Assembly (NCBI GenBank): GCA_013335405.1
Contig: JAAXVR010000006.1
Span: forward strand, 34,499-98,498
Source of the DNA: Chlorobiaceae bacterium
Lineage (GTDB): Bacteria; Bacteroidota; Chlorobiia; Chlorobiales; Chlorobiaceae
Length of the DNA: 64,000 nucleotides
Reading direction: 5' to 3'
A model generated the notes under the pieces. That model was not told the DNA's origin. It did not search any database and saw nothing but the letters and a program-made list of their open reading frames with translations. Made by a program: the position numbers and the translations under genes. Positions 40,746 to 48,918 of the stretch are shown one piece after another. Each line of letters opens with the position of its first letter. Positions within the stretch are counted from its first letter, which is position 1.

Positions 40746-42522
40746 AGCATCCATCAGGCTCGGGGGACTCATCGGAGCAGCCGTTTTCATCGTGGTTTTC
40801 TCATGCGCACTGCTCCTCGGCCTGCAGATGAAAGAGCGCTTAAGCGATTCAATGCGCAGCGAACTCAGGCGGGAGGTTCTCGCCCATACCCTGACGTTTT
40901 CGGAAAAACCTGCATGGTGGAGCGATCCTCACCATGTGCAGGCAACGGCGGCTGATATCGGGCGTGCCCTCGATATCAGGGTGTCCATCATCGATACCCT
41001 GGGGAATCTCCTGGGAGACTCTTCGCTTCCCTATGAAAAACTTCAGATCGCCGAAAACCATCTCGGCCGCCCAGAGGTGAAGCTGGCGTTTGAACAGGGG
41101 TTCGGCGAAGATTCGCGATACAGCAGAACTATCGGGGTGAAAATGCTCTACATGGCTGCACCTCTCGGATCTCCTCGCCCTTACGCAGTCATTCGTTTTT
41201 CCAGACCGCTCTATAATCTGGGCATTTTCGGTACAGGCATAAAGAATGACCTTGAAAAGCTTCTGCCGCTCATGCTCGCACTTTCACTGCTCGCAGGTTT
41301 TCTTATAGCGTTCGCGACCACCATTCCCCTCCGGCGTCTTGCCGAAATAGCGGAAAAAAGGATAAAAGGGGATTTATCGGGCACTTTCCCCGATAAACGG
41401 GATATCGAGACCGCAATCATCTCCCGGGCCTTCAATGTCATGAGCGAAGAGGTCCGCAGCAGGAGGTGGAGCGGGGAATGGTACCGTGCGGCTTTTTCCG
41501 GCATCCGCGAAGCGGTTATTGTTACCGACGCCGCCGGGGATATCATCCTTGTCAATCCTGCGGCATCGAGAAAATTCCGCATCAAGGGGGCCATGCTGAA
41601 GTCGAGGCCGCTCAGGAACCTTGCCGACCGGGGTCTGCGAGAACTCCTCGAAGGGACCCATGCCGAAAAGTCCGAACTGCTGAAGGAAGAGGTATCCCTC
41701 ATGACCGACCGGGGGCCGCGCATCATGCAGATCAGTACCATGCCTATCATAAAGGATGACATGTTTGAAGGCATTGTTTTCGTACTCAACGATATCACGA
41801 AACTGCGCAACCTCGAACGCATGCGCAGGGATTTCGTTTCCAGCGTATCGCACGAGCTGCGCACTCCGCTCAGCAGCATCAGGGGATATACGGAGACCCT
41901 GCTCGAAGGTGCCGTGAACGACCCGGAACACGCGACGGCTTTCCTGCAGATCATCCTCAAGGAAAGCGAGCAGCTGACCGCTCTGGTCAACGATGTGCTC
42001 GACCTGTCGAAGATCGAGTCAGGGCGCATCGAATACCGTTTCACCGAGGTCAGTATCGGTGAAACGGTCCGCAAATCACTGATGCTGCTCAGGAGGCAGA
42101 TCGAGGAGAAGGAAATCCGTATTGAAATGAGGATCCCCGAAGATCTGCCGAAGGTACAGGCCGATCCGGCCTATTTTGAAATCGCGGTGCGCAACATCCT
42201 TGACAACGCCGTCAAATACGTAGATGAACGTGACGGGCGGATAAGGGTGAATGCCTTCAGGAGCGGGGAAAATGTGCGACTCGAAGTCGAGGACAACGGT
42301 ATCGGCATATCACAGCAGGACCTCGGAAGAATATTCGAGCGTTTCTACCGGGTCGACAAGGCCCGTTCCCGCAAGTACGGAGGTACAGGCCTCGGCCTTT
42401 CGATCGTCAAGCATATCATGCTTACCCACAGAGGCAATGTCGAGGTACGGTCCCGCCTGAACCAGGGATCGGTCTTCAGCCTCATCATGCCCGCGGCTCA
42501 TTCCGGCAACGTGACCGGCTAA
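40735..42522 (+). CDS. PhoR-like membrane sensor histidine kinase
   Basis: 595 residues: membrane helix 1 (about residues 8-31), a roughly 140-residue periplasmic sensor, helix 2 (about 177-198), and a HAMP-like linker (IPLRRLAEIAEKRIKGDLSG). A PAS domain follows (SGIREAVIVTDAAGDIILVN), then the H box SSVSHELRTPLSSIRGYTET with phospho-acceptor His373. The ATP domain has IRNILDNAVKYV-like N box, DNGIGI, FERFYRVDKARSRKYGGTGL. The ATG at 40735 overlaps the regulator gene; one 18 bases earlier is possible. Its stop codon overlaps that of the convergent ABC gene. Confidence 0.92.
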   Translation: MKVKASIRLGGLIGAAVFIVVFSCALLLGLQMKERLSDSMRSELRREVLAHTLTFSEKPAWWSDPHHVQATAADIGRALDIRVSIIDTLGNLLGDSSLPYEKLQIAENHLGRPEVKLAFEQGFGEDSRYSRTIGVKMLYMAAPLGSPRPYAVIRFSRPLYNLGIFGTGIKNDLEKLLPLMLALSLLAGFLIAFATTIPLRRLAEIAEKRIKGDLSGTFPDKRDIETAIISRAFNVMSEEVRSRRWSGEWYRAAFSGIREAVIVTDAAGDIILVNPAASRKFRIKGAMLKSRPLRNLADRGLRELLEGTHAEKSELLKEEVSLMTDRGPRIMQISTMPIIKDDMFEGIVFVLNDITKLRNLERMRRDFVSSVSHELRTPLSSIRGYTETLLEGAVNDPEHATAFLQIILKESEQLTALVNDVLDLSKIESGRIEYRFTEVSIGETVRKSLMLLRRQIEEKEIRIEMRIPEDLPKVQADPAYFEIAVRNILDNAVKYVDERDGRIRVNAFRSGENVRLEVEDNGIGISQQDLGRIFERFYRVDKARSRKYGGTGLGLSIVKHIMLTHRGNVEVRSRLNQGSVFSLIMPAAHSGNVTG

Positions 42523-44285
42523 TCATCCAGCCCGGCATCCCCGATCATGCAGAGCTTCGCATAGATTCCGTCCCTCTCCATGAGTTCGCGATGGGAGCCC
42601 CGTTCGGTGATCTCGCCGTGATGCATCACGAGGATCATGTCGGCATTGCGGATCGTTTTCAGGCGATGTGCGATGACGAAGCAGGTGCGGTTTTTCATGA
42701 GTCTCTGGAGCGCATCCTGGATGAGCTGTTCCGTTTCGGTGTCGACGCTTGCCGTGGCTTCGTCGAGGATGAGTACCGGAGCGTTCTTGAGGAGGGCGCG
42801 CGCTATGCTGATTCTCTGTTTTTCGCCGGTGCTGAGTTTCACTCCGCGTTCCCCGACAAGGGACGCGTATCCTTCAGGCATCGAATTGATGAACGCATGG
42901 CAGTTTGCGTCCCGGGCGGCTTTCAGCATATCCTCTTCCGAAGCGCCGGGCCTGCCGTAGAGGATATTTTCCCGGAGCGTACCGTTGAAGAGGAAGGGTT
43001 CCTGGCTGACGATGCTTATCTGGTTGCGGAGTGTATCGGGATGGAGGCAGGCGATATCCTCGCCGTCTATGGTTATCCGGCCGGAAGACGGTTTGTAGAA
43101 TGCCGCGAGCAGGTTTACGAGGGTAGTTTTTCCCGAGCCGGTCGGCCCTGCGATTGCAATCGTTTCGCCGGGTTTCGCAGAGAGCGTGATATGTTTCAGC
43201 ACCGGAAGGCCCTCACGGTAGCTGAATGAAACCTGTTCATACCGGACCTCCCCTCTGACCGGAGTTTCCAGTGTCGCCGATGCGCTGCTCCATGGCTTTT
43301 CCTCCTCCGTGTCGAGGATGTCGAAGACCCTGTCGTATGCCGCGCGGGCGGACTGCAGCATCTGGTTGAGCCCGTCGATGCGACCTACCGGTTCGTAGAA
43401 CAGCGTCAGGTAGAAAATGAAGCCCACAAGTTCTCCCATCGACATCTTTCCCTCTGCCACCATGGGGCCGCCTGCCCAGAGGACAAGCACCATACCGAGA
43501 GAACCGGCAAATGTCATGGCGGGGGAGTAGAGTGCCCATACGTTCATCACGTTGACGGTACTCCTTCGGAGCTCGCCTGCCTGCGCGGCGAAACGGCGAC
43601 TTTCGTGTTCCTGCCGGACAAAGGTCTTGATCTGGCGGATTCCCTGCAGGTTATCCATGAGCAGCGCGTTCATGTCGCCGATGGCCTTGCGCTGCTCGCG
43701 ATAGCGGCTCCGTGCCGTCAGGGTGTACCAGAAAGCGCCGGCAATCGAAAGCGTCAGGGGAAGGAGGGCGAGCATCGTGAGCGTGACGTTCTTGAAGAGC
43801 AGAATGACGAATATCACCACTATGCTCAGCAACGATGTCGCCGCCCGTTCGAACCCGTCGACAAGCACGCGGTGGACGGCGGCAACGTCCTCGATGACTC
43901 GGGTCATGATGTCGCCCGAAGCCCGGTTGTCGAAATACCTGACGGGAAGGAGCTGAAGTTTACGATAGACTTCGCAGCGCATGTCGTAAATCACCTGCTG
44001 ACCGAACCGGGTGTTCACGATGATCCTCAGGGAGTTCGATATGCCGCAGAGCAGGAATGCGCCAAGAAGGACGAGCACCGAAGGATAGAGCAGCGCGATG
44101 TTTTTGCCTTCGATAGCTTCGTCGATGATCTGCTGGGTGATCTGCGGAAAAGCGAAATAAAATCCGATCGTGAGCAGGGAGAAGAGAATGTTCGTCGCTG
44201 CGAGCAGTCTGTAGGGTTTCAGGTAGACCAGGGTGCGCCTCAGGAATGCCGCTGTTGACTGTGAGCCGGTGTTGTGGTTTGCCAT
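42519..44285 (-). CDS. ABC exporter (MsbA/MdlB-like), last gene of the CXXX-peptide cassette
   Basis: 588 residues: a six-helix exporter domain (about 1-320) fused to an ATPase. The ATPase has Walker A IAGPTGSGKTTLVNLL, Q-loop VSQEPFLF, signature LSTGEKQRISIARALL (Thr in place of the usual second Gly), Walker B VLILDEATASVD, and H-loop VIAHRLKTIRNAD. No N-terminal C39 peptidase domain is present, so leader removal, if any, needs another protease. It lies 32 bases after the second maturation gene on the same strand and probably exports the modified peptide. A general lipid or drug exporter is the alternative. Confidence 0.85.
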   Translation of the reverse strand: MANHNTGSQSTAAFLRRTLVYLKPYRLLAATNILFSLLTIGFYFAFPQITQQIIDEAIEGKNIALLYPSVLVLLGAFLLCGISNSLRIIVNTRFGQQVIYDMRCEVYRKLQLLPVRYFDNRASGDIMTRVIEDVAAVHRVLVDGFERAATSLLSIVVIFVILLFKNVTLTMLALLPLTLSIAGAFWYTLTARSRYREQRKAIGDMNALLMDNLQGIRQIKTFVRQEHESRRFAAQAGELRRSTVNVMNVWALYSPAMTFAGSLGMVLVLWAGGPMVAEGKMSMGELVGFIFYLTLFYEPVGRIDGLNQMLQSARAAYDRVFDILDTEEEKPWSSASATLETPVRGEVRYEQVSFSYREGLPVLKHITLSAKPGETIAIAGPTGSGKTTLVNLLAAFYKPSSGRITIDGEDIACLHPDTLRNQISIVSQEPFLFNGTLRENILYGRPGASEEDMLKAARDANCHAFINSMPEGYASLVGERGVKLSTGEKQRISIARALLKNAPVLILDEATASVDTETEQLIQDALQRLMKNRTCFVIAHRLKTIRNADMILVMHHGEITERGSHRELMERDGIYAKLCMIGDAGLDD

Positions 44286-44317
44286 GGTGCTTCACTCGGG
44301 GTGTTTCGGTGGCCTTT

Positions 44318-45445
44318 CTATTCCTCTGCTTCAGCTGCCGGATGGTTCCGGAAAAACTCCTTCAGCTTGTTGATCAGCCGGGGTTCGGAGCGGTAAATCT
44401 GCAGGAGCAGTTCGGAAGCAGGAAGGTGCTCGATCGGTTTCGAGAGCAGTGCGGCGAAATGCCTGTCGCGGTTCTCTTCGCTTATGCTCCTGTCACAGAT
44501 GAGGGTGAGGGGGTCCTGGTAATCGAGCGCGGGAATCGGCGCGGGTTTTGCACATTCCGGCAGGCAATCGGAGATGTTTTCGAGGAAAACACGCGAAACT
44601 TCACGTTCGAGGTGCGAAGCGACGCACTGCTGGCTCGAAGGGGTGTTCAGTTCGAGGGTCAGCGATCCATTGAGGAAGATGCACCGTTTGCAGTGATAGG
44701 CGTCGCAGTTGCGGCAGATCGGTGCCCGGGAGAGTTCGAGCAGATTTGAGTGCCGGTATTCGCGGAGCTTGTCAAGAGTCCCGAGCGAGGTTTCCGGGCG
44801 ATGGTAATAAAAGGCAGGGCATACATAGAGCTTCCCGTCCGGAGCGCAGGTCAGGTGCTCGATACCTGCGTTGCAGTTGTTCATGTTCACGAGGAAAGGT
44901 CTGTCGGTAATGACGCTCACTTCCGGCATACTGCCGCCGAGGTACTCTTCCTCGAGATATTCCCTGACGATGTGGAGTTGTTTTTCGTAACGTTCGAAGA
45001 GGGGTGCTGTCAAATTGCCGGTATCCACCAGGATGATGTTCAGGCGCCTGAACCTTCCCCGGAGAGTTCCGGCAAGCTGCCCGAGAAGGTCGATGCTTCC
45101 GCTCCCGATGCGCAGGATGACGTTGCGCGTCCGGCTCGCTCCCGGAAGTACCATGCTCCCATGGCTGCAGGCATCGATGACCGGCACGGCCTCCTCGGAG
45201 CATGTGGCCATCTCGGGAGGCATTATTTTCACGTGTTCGACGCTCTCTATCAGGTCATGATATGTTTCGGGCAAAGGGGTCCTCCCATAGAGGAAGCTCA
45301 TCGACATCCTGTTTCTTATGGCATGCGTTACCGCTTCCTGCAACGTTTCGAGAGGGATCAGCGCATTGGCTTCCGCCGGGATGGTTTCGTAACTGCAGAA
45401 CGGGACCGCGTTGTGTTCGAGGATGACGATAAGGTAGTGTATCAT
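44318..45445 (-). CDS. CXXX-repeat peptide maturase (second radical-SAM-like/SPASM-type protein)
   Basis: 375 residues. The N-terminal half lacks the CxxxCxxC cluster of a true radical-SAM core. The C-terminal half has a SPASM-like cysteine set: [20 protein letters not shown], then [14 protein letters not shown] and SSQQC. This matches what I recall of the family named CXXX repeat peptide maturase, found only beside CXXX radical-SAM genes. It overlaps the radical-SAM gene by 4 bases (ATGA), implying translational coupling. It is probably a scaffold or accessory cluster protein in peptide modification; its chemistry is undetermined. Confidence 0.8.
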   Translation of the reverse strand: MIHYLIVILEHNAVPFCSYETIPAEANALIPLETLQEAVTHAIRNRMSMSFLYGRTPLPETYHDLIESVEHVKIMPPEMATCSEEAVPVIDACSHGSMVLPGASRTRNVILRIGSGSIDLLGQLAGTLRGRFRRLNIILVDTGNLTAPLFERYEKQLHIVREYLEEEYLGGSMPEVSVITDRPFLVNMNNCNAGIEHLTCAPDGKLYVCPAFYYHRPETSLGTLDKLREYRHSNLLELSRAPICRNCDAYHCKRCIFLNGSLTLELNTPSSQQCVASHLEREVSRVFLENISDCLPECAKPAPIPALDYQDPLTLICDRSISEENRDRHFAALLSKPIEHLPASELLLQIYRSEPRLINKLKEFFRNHPAAEAEE

Positions 45446-46596
45446 GCAGAGCAGCTGAGAGCCTTTTCAAGTTTATACAGGTAGTGATTGTTCGCCCTCA
45501 CCCTTGCCTTGTGCATGCCACAAAGGAATGTTGCTCGCTCGAAAACCGTCGGGCTTGCCGCAGTGTCGTAGTTCACTGCCTGGCACCAGGCGCATCCCGA
45601 TGCGATTTCGCACCGCATGCACTCTCCAGGGCTTTGAGAAAATCTGTCGAGCGAAAGGAAGGGGCGCAAACGGTTGCTGTTGAGGCCATCGAAGCAGTTC
45701 CCCAGGGATATGGCCTGCCGGTTTCCAAGCGAGGGAGGGGTAAAGCGATGGCATGGATAAAAGTTTCCCCTTCCGTCGATAGCGAGCATCCTGCCTGCAC
45801 CACACCAGTTGTGGCTGTCGATCAGCGGCTGCCCGATGGTTTCAGAAAAGAAAGAGCAGGTATGCTCACGGTACAATCCCTGTTCGACAATACGGTCCGC
45901 AAGGGCGACGAGCTGTTCCTCGAAAAGACGGTCATCGCCTTTCTTCCACACATCCTCGAATACCACGTTGATGCTCACATGCCTGATGCCCATGCTGTAG
46001 AGGTGCAGGACGCTTTCTGCAATGAACGGGATATCGGGGCTGGAAACCGTGACCTTGGTGCTGCCGCCGGGAAACTGGGAGAGCCAGAGCGGTATGTTCG
46101 ATGCCGTATCGGCATAGGAACCCTTCCCTGAAGGGTAGATCCGGTGCATGTCGTGTTTTTCGGGCGTACCGTCGATGGTGACGCCTATGCTGAGGTTCGG
46201 GAGGTTTTTCCTGATGAATGCCTGGACCTTTTCGCTGCCGTAAAGGATGCCGTTGGTGGTGAAGCTGAATCGGAAGTTCTCTTTCCAGGGGTGCTCCAGC
46301 GCTTCCTGCCTTTCTGTGATATAGTCGCAGATCCGGTCGACGAGGTCGATTTCGAGGAAAGGCTCTCCTCCTATGAAATCCCAGACCACCGCTTTTTCAT
46401 TGAATATCTCAGGGTGAAAGAGGAGGTAATCGACCGATTTCGCGGCTATTTCGAAAGGCATCCTCCCATGGGAGTTCTTTCCGGAGAAATAGCAGTAGCC
46501 GCAGCGAAGCTGGCAGTCTTCGGTGACCATGAAGGTGACCGTTTTCGCGACGGATTCCTGCCAGACGGCCGGCGGTCTGGCGATGGTTTCACTCAT
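45442..46596 (-). CDS. Radical-SAM/SPASM peptide maturase, CXXX-repeat target family
   Basis: 384 residues. The radical-SAM cluster is [10 protein letters not shown] (Cys28, Cys32, Cys35). SAM-core motifs follow: [27 protein letters not shown] and [17 protein letters not shown]. The SPASM region carries auxiliary-cluster cysteines: [20 protein letters not shown], then [19 protein letters not shown] and FLCGMHK. Family members of this type install crosslinks at Cys residues of ribosomal peptides (sacti- or ranthipeptide-like). The adjacent precursor with five Cys in CX3C spacing is the obvious substrate. The specific bond made is unknown. Confidence 0.88.
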   Translation of the reverse strand: MSETIARPPAVWQESVAKTVTFMVTEDCQLRCGYCYFSGKNSHGRMPFEIAAKSVDYLLFHPEIFNEKAVVWDFIGGEPFLEIDLVDRICDYITERQEALEHPWKENFRFSFTTNGILYGSEKVQAFIRKNLPNLSIGVTIDGTPEKHDMHRIYPSGKGSYADTASNIPLWLSQFPGGSTKVTVSSPDIPFIAESVLHLYSMGIRHVSINVVFEDVWKKGDDRLFEEQLVALADRIVEQGLYREHTCSFFSETIGQPLIDSHNWCGAGRMLAIDGRGNFYPCHRFTPPSLGNRQAISLGNCFDGLNSNRLRPFLSLDRFSQSPGECMRCEIASGCAWCQAVNYDTAASPTVFERATFLCGMHKARVRANNHYLYKLEKALSCSA

Positions 46597-46613
46597 GGCT
46601 GCTTCGGGTGTGC

Positions 46614-46656
46614 TTGAAAAAAAACGGGCTGCAGTTTTTGAATCGCTGCAACCCGG
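46614..46656 (-). terminator. Intrinsic terminator between the CXXX precursor and its maturase
   Basis: On the minus strand CGGGTTGCAG (46655-46646) pairs with CTGCAGCCCG (46634-46625; one G-T pair), followed by eight T. It lies 31 bases after the precursor stop and 18 before the maturase ATG. It should cut most transcripts after the precursor, so substrate is made in excess over enzyme. Confidence 0.88.
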
Positions 46657-46686
46657 CCCTGGTTTTCCGCAATGAAAAGTGACGGA

Positions 46687-46893
46687 TCAGTTTTTGCTGA
46701 CCGTGATGCATTCGTCCTTGCAGCCCGACAGGCACTGGCCGCCGCAACCGCCGTCGCAGTCGGCCGACGACTTCGTCATGTTTCTGCCGTACGGAGCCTT
46801 CGGCGCTCCCAGATTCACGAAAGCGAGGCCCGGCAGCGTTTTCCTCGATACGCGGTGCAGGAGTTCCCTGCTGGCATTAACGGTACTTTCCAT
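46687..46893 (-). CDS. CXXX-repeat RiPP precursor peptide
   Basis: 68 residues: a leader of about 45 residues (MESTVNASRELLHRVSRKTL, GLAFVNLGAPKAP) and a core CDGGCGGQCLSGCKDEC. Its Cys46, 50, 54, 58 and 62 sit at exact four-residue spacing, followed by ITVSKN. A GGGGGGA ribosome site lies just before the ATG and a consensus-like promoter about 50 bases upstream. It is the first gene of the cassette with the radical-SAM maturase, CXXX maturase and ABC exporter. The leader has no signal peptide. A metal-binding role for the unmodified peptide is the alternative. Confidence 0.85.
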   Translation of the reverse strand: MESTVNASRELLHRVSRKTLPGLAFVNLGAPKAPYGRNMTKSSADCDGGCGGQCLSGCKDECITVSKN

Positions 46894-46944
46894 AATCCCC
46901 CCTTTGAACTGATTGACTTATCTGCCTGTAAAACCACCACCTAA

Positions 46945-46973
46945 ACGTTAAACAATTCCCGAACCAATGTCAA
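46945..46973 (-). promoter_or_regulatory. Sigma-70 promoter of the CXXX cassette
   Basis: On the minus strand a perfect -35 TTGACA (46973-46968), a 17-base spacer and TAACGT (46950-46945) lie about 50 bases before the precursor ATG. The -10 box is a 4/6 match. Confidence 0.6.
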
Positions 46974-47100
46974 GGGAGACGATCATTGCGGGATGATGGA
47001 ATGGCAGCGTAAACCGCATTCCCGGGCAAGGTTGCAGTTCGAGGAATCGTTCGATTGTTTTCATGATCGTTGCAATCATTTCGAGAAATAATTTGCATAA

Positions 47101-47116
47101 AAGAACGATCGTTCTT
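47101..47116. promoter_or_regulatory. Probable TetR operator (perfect palindrome)
   Basis: AAGAACGATCGTTCTT is a 16-base perfect palindrome 33 bases before the tetR ATG. It overlaps the likely transcription start (a TTGCAA at 47070-47075 could be the -35). AcrR/TetR proteins bind this kind of dyad, so autorepression of the tetR-RND operon is inferred. Confidence 0.75.
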
Positions 47117-47149
47117 AAATACAGGCAATCGGGAAAAGGAGATAGCAAC

Positions 47150-47749
47150 ATGCCCAGGATCAAAAAAGTTACGACGGACGAAATACTGGACGCCATCGAG
47201 CGAGTTGTCATGAAGCTCGGGGTGTCCCGCCTCTCTATCGATGCCGTGGCCAGGGAAGCAGGGATCAGCAAGACCCGTGTGGTCTATGACTACAAATCCA
47301 AAACCGCTCTTCTCGAGGCCCTTGTCGACCGCCAGTTCAAACGGGACATCGATCGTCGCAGGATCGAACTCGAAGCATCCTCCGGTACTCCGCATCCTGA
47401 ACTTTTCGCGCGCATCCGGTCAGCGGAACATATCCCCGATGAAAGTGAAAAAGCGGTTGCCATGGCGATTACCGCCTCGATGTCAAGCGAAATGAGCATC
47501 AGGAAAAAAATGCGTGACTGGGTGCTTTATGATCTTGAGGCTATGACTTCAGGTGCGAAACCCCGGGTTGCCCGCCTGGCCTATTTCGCCCTTCTCGGGT
47601 TCGGATGTCCCGAATGGTTCGGACTCATGGAGTGGAGCGACCGGGAGCGTCTTTCGTTTGCGGAGGAAATCCGGACGATGTATGCGAGCTATCCGGAAAA
47701 TCAGACGCATGCCATTCAAAATTCAGACAAAGGATCGGTTCAATCATGA
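47150..47749 (+). CDS. TetR/AcrR-family repressor
   Basis: 199 residues from the ATG at 47150, seven bases after an AAAGGAG ribosome site. The N-terminal DNA-binding domain reads VTTDEILDAIERVVMKLGVS, SIDAVAREAGISKTRVVYDY and KSKTALLEALVDRQFKRDI. The C-terminal ligand domain is divergent. It is the first gene of the RND efflux operon and shares four bases (ATGA) with the next gene. It would derepress the pump when a toxic ligand binds. Confidence 0.9.
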   Translation: MPRIKKVTTDEILDAIERVVMKLGVSRLSIDAVAREAGISKTRVVYDYKSKTALLEALVDRQFKRDIDRRRIELEASSGTPHPELFARIRSAEHIPDESEKAVAMAITASMSSEMSIRKKMRDWVLYDLEAMTSGAKPRVARLAYFALLGFGCPEWFGLMEWSDRERLSFAEEIRTMYASYPENQTHAIQNSDKGSVQS

Positions 47750-48894
47750 AAAGGTATTTTATCGTCGCGGGAATCCTCGCCGCAGTAATCGCAGGGTGGT
47801 ATCTGTGGCCGAAAGGACCGGGTGGTCAGGATATGGCCATGAAACCGGAGGTGAGTGTCGTAACCATCAGGACCGTGCCGGTACTCCTGACCAGGGATCT
47901 TCCCGGACGGACATCGGCCTTGCGTATGGCGGAAATCCGCCCGCAGGTCAGCGGTATCATTACGAAGCGGTTTTTTGAGGAGGGCGGCATGGTCAGGAAG
48001 GGTCAACAGCTCTACCAGATAGACCCCGCTCCCTTGCAGGCAGCTTTCAACAGCGCCCGGGCCGCTCTCGGAAGGGCTGAAGCGAACGTGAAGTCTGTTC
48101 AGGCCAAAGCTGAACGTTACACCGAACTCGTGAAAATCGGCGGTGTCAGCAGGCAGGAGTTCGATGATGTCAGGGCAAGTCTTGCACAGAATAAAGCCGA
48201 AGTCGCTATCGCACAGGCAGAGGTATCGACCGCGAGAGTCAACCTCGACTATACCAGGGTGATGTCGCCGATATCAGGCCGCATCGGGCAATCGAAGGTG
48301 ACGGAAGGAGCACTTGTCAATGCCGGTCAGGCTGCTGCGATTGCCGTAGTTCAGCAGCTCGATTCAATTTATGTGGATGTTTCCCGGTCAAGCAAAGAAA
48401 TGATGCAGATGCGCGAGCGCCATCCCGAACTGAAATCGGGAGGTTCCGGCAAGCCTTCATCTGCCGTTCGCCTCCTGGTGGACGGAAAACCTGCCGGATT
48501 GCCCGGAACACTGAAGTTTTCCGATGTGACCGTCAACCCGACAACAGGAACGGTCCTTCTGCGGGTGTTGTTTCCAAACCCGGACCACGCGATTCTTCCC
48601 GGCATGTTTGTCCATGCACGGCTGGAAGAATGGAGGGAGGAAAAGGCAATTCTCGTGCCCCAGAAATCTGCAGCAAGGAATGTCGACGGTTCTGTTTCGG
48701 TCTGGGTTGTCGGAAAGGACGGAAAAGTCAACCCGCGCACGATTGTCGTGACGGAAATTATCGGGGACAGGTGGCTTGTCTCCGGCGGGCTCAAGGAAGG
48801 AGAAAAAGTCGTTTACGAAGGGGTCATGAAAATCAGGCCGGGTATGGACGTGAAAACAGTAGAAGCGGTACTTCCTGCCGTTTCTGTGAAATAA
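47746..48894 (+). CDS. RND efflux membrane fusion protein (AcrA-like)
   Basis: 382 residues: an N-terminal membrane anchor (MKRYFIVAGILAAVIAGWYL), no lipobox, a split lipoyl/biotinyl domain (EIRPQVSGIITKRFFEEGGM and the returning VMSPISGRIGQSKVTEGA), an alpha-hairpin between them, and a beta-barrel domain. The start was chosen because earlier codons lie in tetR. It bridges the inner-membrane pump and the outer-membrane channel encoded downstream. Confidence 0.92.
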   Translation: MKRYFIVAGILAAVIAGWYLWPKGPGGQDMAMKPEVSVVTIRTVPVLLTRDLPGRTSALRMAEIRPQVSGIITKRFFEEGGMVRKGQQLYQIDPAPLQAAFNSARAALGRAEANVKSVQAKAERYTELVKIGGVSRQEFDDVRASLAQNKAEVAIAQAEVSTARVNLDYTRVMSPISGRIGQSKVTEGALVNAGQAAAIAVVQQLDSIYVDVSRSSKEMMQMRERHPELKSGGSGKPSSAVRLLVDGKPAGLPGTLKFSDVTVNPTTGTVLLRVLFPNPDHAILPGMFVHARLEEWREEKAILVPQKSAARNVDGSVSVWVVGKDGKVNPRTIVVTEIIGDRWLVSGGLKEGEKVVYEGVMKIRPGMDVKTVEAVLPAVSVK

Positions 48895-48918
48895 TTCATT
48901 CATTCAAGCATTATTCTC

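Noticed and set aside
44318..46596. The two maturases as an anaerobic sulfatase-maturing or PQQ-type system
   Set aside because: No sulfatase or PqqA-like target is adjacent, while a CX3C-repeat precursor is, so the CXXX assignment is preferred.
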